From JASGDN01 sp049841275 (GTDB lineage Bacteria; Chloroflexota; Chloroflexia; Thermomicrobiales; UBA6265): a stretch of 64,000 nucleotides of DNA. Each line of letters begins with the position of its first letter. Position 1 is the first letter of the stretch. The stretch is from positions 1 through 64,000 of the forward strand of contig JASGDN010000069.1 in the NCBI GenBank assembly GCA_049841275.1. Reading direction: 5' to 3'. Positions 60,483 to 64,000 of the stretch are shown piece after piece. The translations under genes were made by a program, and so were the position numbers. The notes under the pieces were generated by a model that saw only the letters and a program-made list of their open reading frames with translations, ran no database searches and had not been told where the DNA came from.

Positions 60483-61277
60483 TTATCCGGCGGGGCCCAT
60501 TTCCACCGCACAGGTGATGCTCGATCCCGGCGTTCGCTCGATCCGGGAGAACGTCCCCTCCCGTTCGTCCAGCCATTGGGCGGAGATCGCCGCGCCGCTC
60601 GCATCGTCAACGCAGGTCAGGTCCGGCTTTCCATCGATGCTGAGCATCAGGTCGATTGCTCCCGGCATCTGGCCGATATCGATGGTGACGAGCCCGGAGT
60701 CATCCGGCGCGAACCAGGCCGCATCGCGAGCGCTGATGTCTGCCGGGGATGCTTGCACCAGCACATCCCGATCGGTACAGGCAGCGCCGCCGCACCCGGT
60801 CAGGTTCACCGTCAGCGTCTGGCGTGTGGACGGTGTCGCCGCCTCGTCGTCCGGCAGGACCACGATCGTAGCGCCCCGGAACTCAGTGTAGTTGCGAGAG
60901 GAGACGATCGGCTCGCGGGGTGCTTCCCCGGGCGGAAGCATCGCCGTGTGAACGGCGAGCTCGATATCGACCTTGGGACCGCTGGGTGCGGTGAGGACGC
61001 ATCGCCCCTTCGCATCGGTGTCGCACCGCTCCTGATAGCTCAGATCGCGATTGAAAGCCGTCACGCCCACGTTGGCGGCTGGATGACATCCGTAGTCGCG
61101 CTCCAGGCTCCCGGGTTCGCGCGCTTGCGGGCCTTCTATGTTGCCGGGATCGCGTTCGCAGGAGAGAACGGTCACTGGCATCTCGGCATCTCCGTCGACG
61201 GTCGGAGCGAGATGGAATGGAAGCACCAGCGCGACCGCGAGCAGTGGGAGGAGATGGTGCGGGACCGGTAGATGCAC
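60483..61277 (-). CDS. Exported Cys-containing protein of unknown function
   Basis: 264 residues. A signal peptide (LPLLAVALVLPFHLAPTVDG) is followed by a mature part with eight Cys (VLSCERD, DYGCHP, ERCDTDAKGRCVL, TGCGGAACTD, LTCVDD, ITCAVEMG). The CDTDAKGRC and nearby EFRGATIVVLPDD pattern suggests beta-sandwich repeats stabilised by disulfides, similar to secreted carboxypeptidase-regulatory-like domains. GTG 61277 is preferred because AAAGG lies six bases upstream; ATG 61322 is an alternative. Role unknown. Confidence 0.72.
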   Translation of the reverse strand: MHLPVPHHLLPLLAVALVLPFHLAPTVDGDAEMPVTVLSCERDPGNIEGPQAREPGSLERDYGCHPAANVGVTAFNRDLSYQERCDTDAKGRCVLTAPSGPKVDIELAVHTAMLPPGEAPREPIVSSRNYTEFRGATIVVLPDDEAATPSTRQTLTVNLTGCGGAACTDRDVLVQASPADISARDAAWFAPDDSGLVTIDIGQMPGAIDLMLSIDGKPDLTCVDDASGAAISAQWLDEREGTFSRIERTPGSSITCAVEMGPAG

Positions 61278-61469
61278 GAAACGCCTTTCGCTGATGATGG
61301 ATTCCTGCACTCCCGGTAGCATGTTCCGTTCCAGCGCGGCCCCTTTCCGCTCGGCGCGATTGCGGGTAGGATCATGAGGTTGTGAACCCCGATCGACCGG
61401 ACGCCGAGGTCGTGTGCGTCGGGATGCCGCGCTCGTCTGCCGTTCTCCTGTCCGCGATCGAGAGTTCTC

Positions 61470-62810
61470 GTGTCACATAGTGGTTCCGCTCATCCTGGCG
61501 ACGAGCGTCACGATGCGTACGCTGCGCTTCGCCACCTCGACTTCCGGCTCTTCGTGTCCGGCAACTTCCTCGGGTCGCTCTCGCGCTCGATCCTGAGCGT
61601 GATCGTGGGCTACGAGCTCTACCTGCGCACCGATTCGGCGCTCGCGCTGGGGCTGGTCGGACTGGTTCAGATCATCCCGAATGTCGTCCTTGCGCTGCCG
61701 GCCGGGCAGTACGTCGACCGGCACGACCACCAGCGGATCGCGGTCAGCGCGACAAGCCTGAATGCCGCGGCGGCGGCGATCCTCGCCTTGCTGTCCTGGC
61801 TGCATGGGCCGCTCTGGATCATCTATGCTTGCCTCTTCCTAATCGGGATCGGCCGCGTCTTCAACAGCCCGACGCAGGGAACGCTGCTGGCGGTGGTCGT
61901 GCCTGCCGGTGAATATGGCAATGCCTCGGCCTGGGGAACCAGTGTCAGCCAGTTCGCGTCCGTGCTGGGGCCGGTCCTCGGCGGGTTCGCGGTAGCGGCG
62001 TTGGGGGATGAAGCCCCCGTCTACGCGGCGACGGCGGCGATGCTCTTCACTGCGGCATTCCTCTACGGACGATTGCACCCACGGCCGATCCACAAGTCGA
62101 AGGAGCCGGTCACGCGCGATTCGCTGCTGGCCGGGTTCCGCTTCATCGCGGACTCGAAGGTGTTGCTGGCGGCGATCACGCTCGATATGGTGGCGGTCCT
62201 GCTGGGTGGCGCGACGGCGCTGTTGCCGATCTTTGCAGAGGACATTCTGCACGTCGGGGCGACCGGGCTGGGTGTGATGCGGGCCTCGGTGGCGATCGGG
62301 GCGATCCTGATGTCGTTCGTGGTGGCGCACAAGGGGGAGTTCCGGCGGGCCGGCGTCACGTTGCTGGCGACGGTGGCGGGATTCGGCCTGGCGACGATCC
62401 TCTTCGGGCTTTCGTCGTGGATGCCGCTGTCGTTGCTGGCGCTCTTCCTGATCGGCGCCTTCGACTCGATCAGCGTGGTGATTCGGACGACGCTGGAACT
62501 GCGCTTCACGCCGGACGAGATGCGCGGGCGTGTCGGCTCGATCCACTATCTCTTCATCGGCATGTCCAACGAGTTCGGCGAGTTCGAGTCCGGTGTGGCG
62601 GCAGCGATCTTCGGGGCGACCGGCGCGGTGGTGCTGGGCGGGATCGGGACGTTGCTGGTGGTGCCGGCGATCGCGTTGATCTGGCCGCAGGTGCCGCGCT
62701 TGCGGGAGATCGTGGCGTTGCAGGCGTCGACCGTTGCCGCTGCTGAGGGTGTGGGGGATGAGGCCGGAAGCGGCTCCGCGCGGGAGCCGAAGGCGACGCC
62801 GGCCAGGTGA
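61470..62810 (+). CDS. MFS transporter, EntS-like
   Basis: A 446-residue major-facilitator protein of the MFS_3/EntS group: FRLFVSGNFLGSLSRSILSVIVGYELY, AGQYVDRHDHQRI after helix 2, VFNSPTQGTLLAVVVP, and FTPDEMRGRVGSIHYLFIGMSNEFGEFESG. It has 12 predicted segments and a Gly/Ser tail. Export of siderophores or drugs is the usual role, but no siderophore genes are near. GTG 61470 is the start. Confidence 0.88.
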   Translation: MSHSGSAHPGDERHDAYAALRHLDFRLFVSGNFLGSLSRSILSVIVGYELYLRTDSALALGLVGLVQIIPNVVLALPAGQYVDRHDHQRIAVSATSLNAAAAAILALLSWLHGPLWIIYACLFLIGIGRVFNSPTQGTLLAVVVPAGEYGNASAWGTSVSQFASVLGPVLGGFAVAALGDEAPVYAATAAMLFTAAFLYGRLHPRPIHKSKEPVTRDSLLAGFRFIADSKVLLAAITLDMVAVLLGGATALLPIFAEDILHVGATGLGVMRASVAIGAILMSFVVAHKGEFRRAGVTLLATVAGFGLATILFGLSSWMPLSLLALFLIGAFDSISVVIRTTLELRFTPDEMRGRVGSIHYLFIGMSNEFGEFESGVAAAIFGATGAVVLGGIGTLLVVPAIALIWPQVPRLREIVALQASTVAAAEGVGDEAGSGSAREPKATPAR

Positions 62811-63329
62811 ACCTTCGTGCGTCCCTAGACCGAACGCCTATCCGATCATCCCCGCAGGTGTAGATGACGAGTTTTTTTCTCCCGCGAGGACGATGGACGC
62901 TGGCCGAGGTAGACGAATTCTCGCCTCTACGTCCATTTCGCGCTCTTGGGGCCGAAGGTCATGCGGGAAACGCGAGTCCCGCCGGTCAGCAAATATCCCC
63001 TCGCAAAATGCTGGGATGTTCACGTGCTCGCTTTGCAGGCAGCCATCGGCGGTCTCCGAAATAGGTGAGAGCTGACATATCTCCCACCAGAAGTCTTGGC
63101 GATGGATGTGGTGCCCTCGCTCGGCCAGCCTGACTGGGGTCTCCTGACAAGGCGTGGAAGGCCTGGCTCCACCACGAGCGCACCAGTGACGATCTCCCGG
63201 TGAGGATTCCGGAATCGAGATATCGACCTGCGGCCGATTGCGCTTCGCGCGGGGGTGCTTCACTTCGTTCAGCATGACAGGGAAGGCTGGACGTGTGGAG
63301 ACATCCGCTGCGGCGTTCGGCGGGCGCGA
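62811..63329. other. Intergenic region without a convincing gene
   Basis: About 520 bases between the MFS stop and the convergent DUF190 gene. Frames lack start sites and family features. It contains a T-run at 62873-62879, short inverted repeats (GCGGGA/TCCCGC at 62963-62982; GGTGAGAG/CTCCCACC at 63064-63088) and the repeat-like element at 63251-63283. Confidence 0.5.
63251..63283 (+). repeat. Interspersed-repeat-like sequence
   Basis: GTGCTTCACTTCGTTCAGCATGACAG, split here by its two halves TGCTTCACTTCG and TTCAGCATGACAG, resembles intergenic repeats of several bacterial and metagenome assemblies whose translations give 'HFVQHDRE' and, on the other strand, 'MLNEVKHP'. Only one copy is seen in this window, so the call rests on memory of those peptides. 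Confidence 0.35.
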
Positions 63330-63686
63330 TCAATCGCCGCGATGGTCGTGTGGCTGGTAGCGGATGATGGTGATCGTTTCCACCGTGATCATGCCTCCCT
63401 GCAGGAGGGCCTCGATCTTCGGCAGGAGTGCGGTGACGGTCTCCTCGGTGTCGATCCACTCGCAGACCAGCGGCAGGTCGGACGAGAGATCCACGAGCGA
63501 GGCCGCGTGAATCTTGCTGTGCGCCCCGAACCCGGCCACGCCGCGGACGACCGTCGCTCCCATCGCGCCGCCCCGCCGGAGTTCGTCGAGGATGGCGCTC
63601 CAGAGCGTGCCCATTCCGTGATGGTCGCGCTCGCCGAAGTAGATGCGTACCCGGATAGCCGGGCTTCCTAGCGATTCGACGTCCAT
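63330..63686 (-). CDS. DUF190-family protein
   Basis: 118 residues of the DUF190 (PII-like fold) family: IRVRIYFGERDHHGMGTLWSAILDELRRGGAMGATVVRGVAGFG, then SLVDLSSDLPLVCEWID and ITIIRY at the end. The proteins resemble PII signal proteins and often stand beside crcB. The stop of crcB lies four bases before its start, so both are in one operon, probably linked to fluoride tolerance. Confidence 0.9.
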   Translation of the reverse strand: MDVESLGSPAIRVRIYFGERDHHGMGTLWSAILDELRRGGAMGATVVRGVAGFGAHSKIHAASLVDLSSDLPLVCEWIDTEETVTALLPKIEALLQGGMITVETITIIRYQPHDHRGD

Positions 63687-63690
63687 GGCG

Positions 63691-64000
63691 TCAGCCTCCG
63701 ATGCTTGCCCGCACCGCCACGATCCCCAGTGCGCAGGCTCCCAGGCTGAGCAGCGTGCTGCCGAGGACGTAGGTGAGTGCAGTCAGCCAGCGATCCGACT
63801 GGATCAACGAGATCGTCTCCAGGGCATAGGAACTGAAGGTGGTGTACCCGCCGATCAATCCGACGACCAGCAACAGCCGCCAATGACTGTCCACCAGCAG
63901 GCGCTCGGTGAAAATGGTGGCGATCACGCCGATCAGGAACGAGCCCGAGAGATTGACGAGCAGCGTCCCGTAGGGGAAGCCCACCCCGAGCCAGGCGGCG
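63691..64000 (-). CDS. crcB: Fluoride channel CrcB (partial)
   Basis: The frame runs off the right end of the window, so about 100 C-terminal residues are seen. GFPYGTLLVNLSGSFLIG (N-x-x-G helix), GLIGGYTTFSSYALE (the phenylalanine/threonine motif of the fluoride path) and a last helix LGSTLLSLGACALGIVAV identify CrcB/Fluc. As a dual-topology dimer it exports fluoride. The gene upstream, where a riboswitch might stand, is outside the window. Confidence 0.92.
   Translation of the reverse strand, partial: AAWLGVGFPYGTLLVNLSGSFLIGVIATIFTERLLVDSHWRLLLVVGLIGGYTTFSSYALETISLIQSDRWLTALTYVLGSTLLSLGACALGIVAVRASIGG

Noticed and set aside
62838..63275. 145-codon minus-strand ORF in the last gap
   Set aside because: Its start is the repeat-derived MLNEVKHP peptide and the remainder has no family pattern.

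Overview
The window is GC-rich, densely packed bacterial chromosome with genes on both strands. I see no rRNA, no confident tRNA, no CRISPR array and no transposase. The gene content suggests a Chloroflexota bacterium near Thermomicrobia/Sphaerobacter. Three things point that way: a TIGR03557-type F420-dependent luciferase-fold oxidoreductase; many Tat- or Sec-exported proteins with Ala/Thr/Pro/Ser-rich 'ATPAASP'-like linkers after the signal; and large NB-ARC/TPR/LuxR regulators. This placement is inferred from protein style and is not proven.

Layout. (1) 0-11 kb: sugar and small-molecule metabolism (FGGY kinase tail, GalM-like epimerase, fuconolactonase-like amidohydrolase), a LysE exporter, an ArsB/SLC13-type permease, a frameshifted F420 oxidoreductase and an AraC regulator. 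(2) 11-18.5 kb: exported PQQ-type beta-propeller divergent from an ATPase/TPR/LuxR regulator, a membrane protein split by an in-frame TGA, and a PNP/MTAP phosphorylase. (3) 18.5-25.7 kb, accessory in character: an AT-richer islet with two tiny membrane ORFs, an archaeal-size PurA homologue with altered catalytic motifs paired with an APH-type kinase, a CPBP protease, an MFS transporter overlapping a second APH-type kinase, and a methyltransferase. (4) 25.7-35.2 kb: ArsR/AHSA1 operon with an operator on its promoter, a deleted serine hydrolase, an IMPase, a Fic protein, two exported beta-lactamase-fold hydrolases and an AraC regulator. (5) 35.3-40.4 kb: the most unusual block. It holds a MerR-like protein, an ExeA/TniB-like AAA ATPase and a winged-helix protein ending in two DnaA-domain-I-like modules. 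An orphan small-RNA gene with a near-consensus promoter and an intrinsic terminator lies in the gap before the last gene. (6) 40.4-49 kb: membrane proteins, phosphoesterase, amidase, HD hydrolase, iron genes, a Fur-type box, and two broken genes (EXLDI family; GGDEF cyclase). (7) 49-64 kb: a 1,458-residue FeS-nuclease/RNase H-like/helicase fusion, bifunctional homocysteine methyltransferase/MTHFR, a second ArsR-AHSA1 operon, transporters, and a DUF190-crcB pair running off the end.

Several genes carry lesions: one-base losses in short homopolymers at about 8616, 42831 and 46711, plus nonsense codons at 16520 and 47055. These may be true decay or, for the indels, assembly error. Intrinsic hairpins separate most convergent gene pairs. 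All family calls come from reading motifs; no database search was run.
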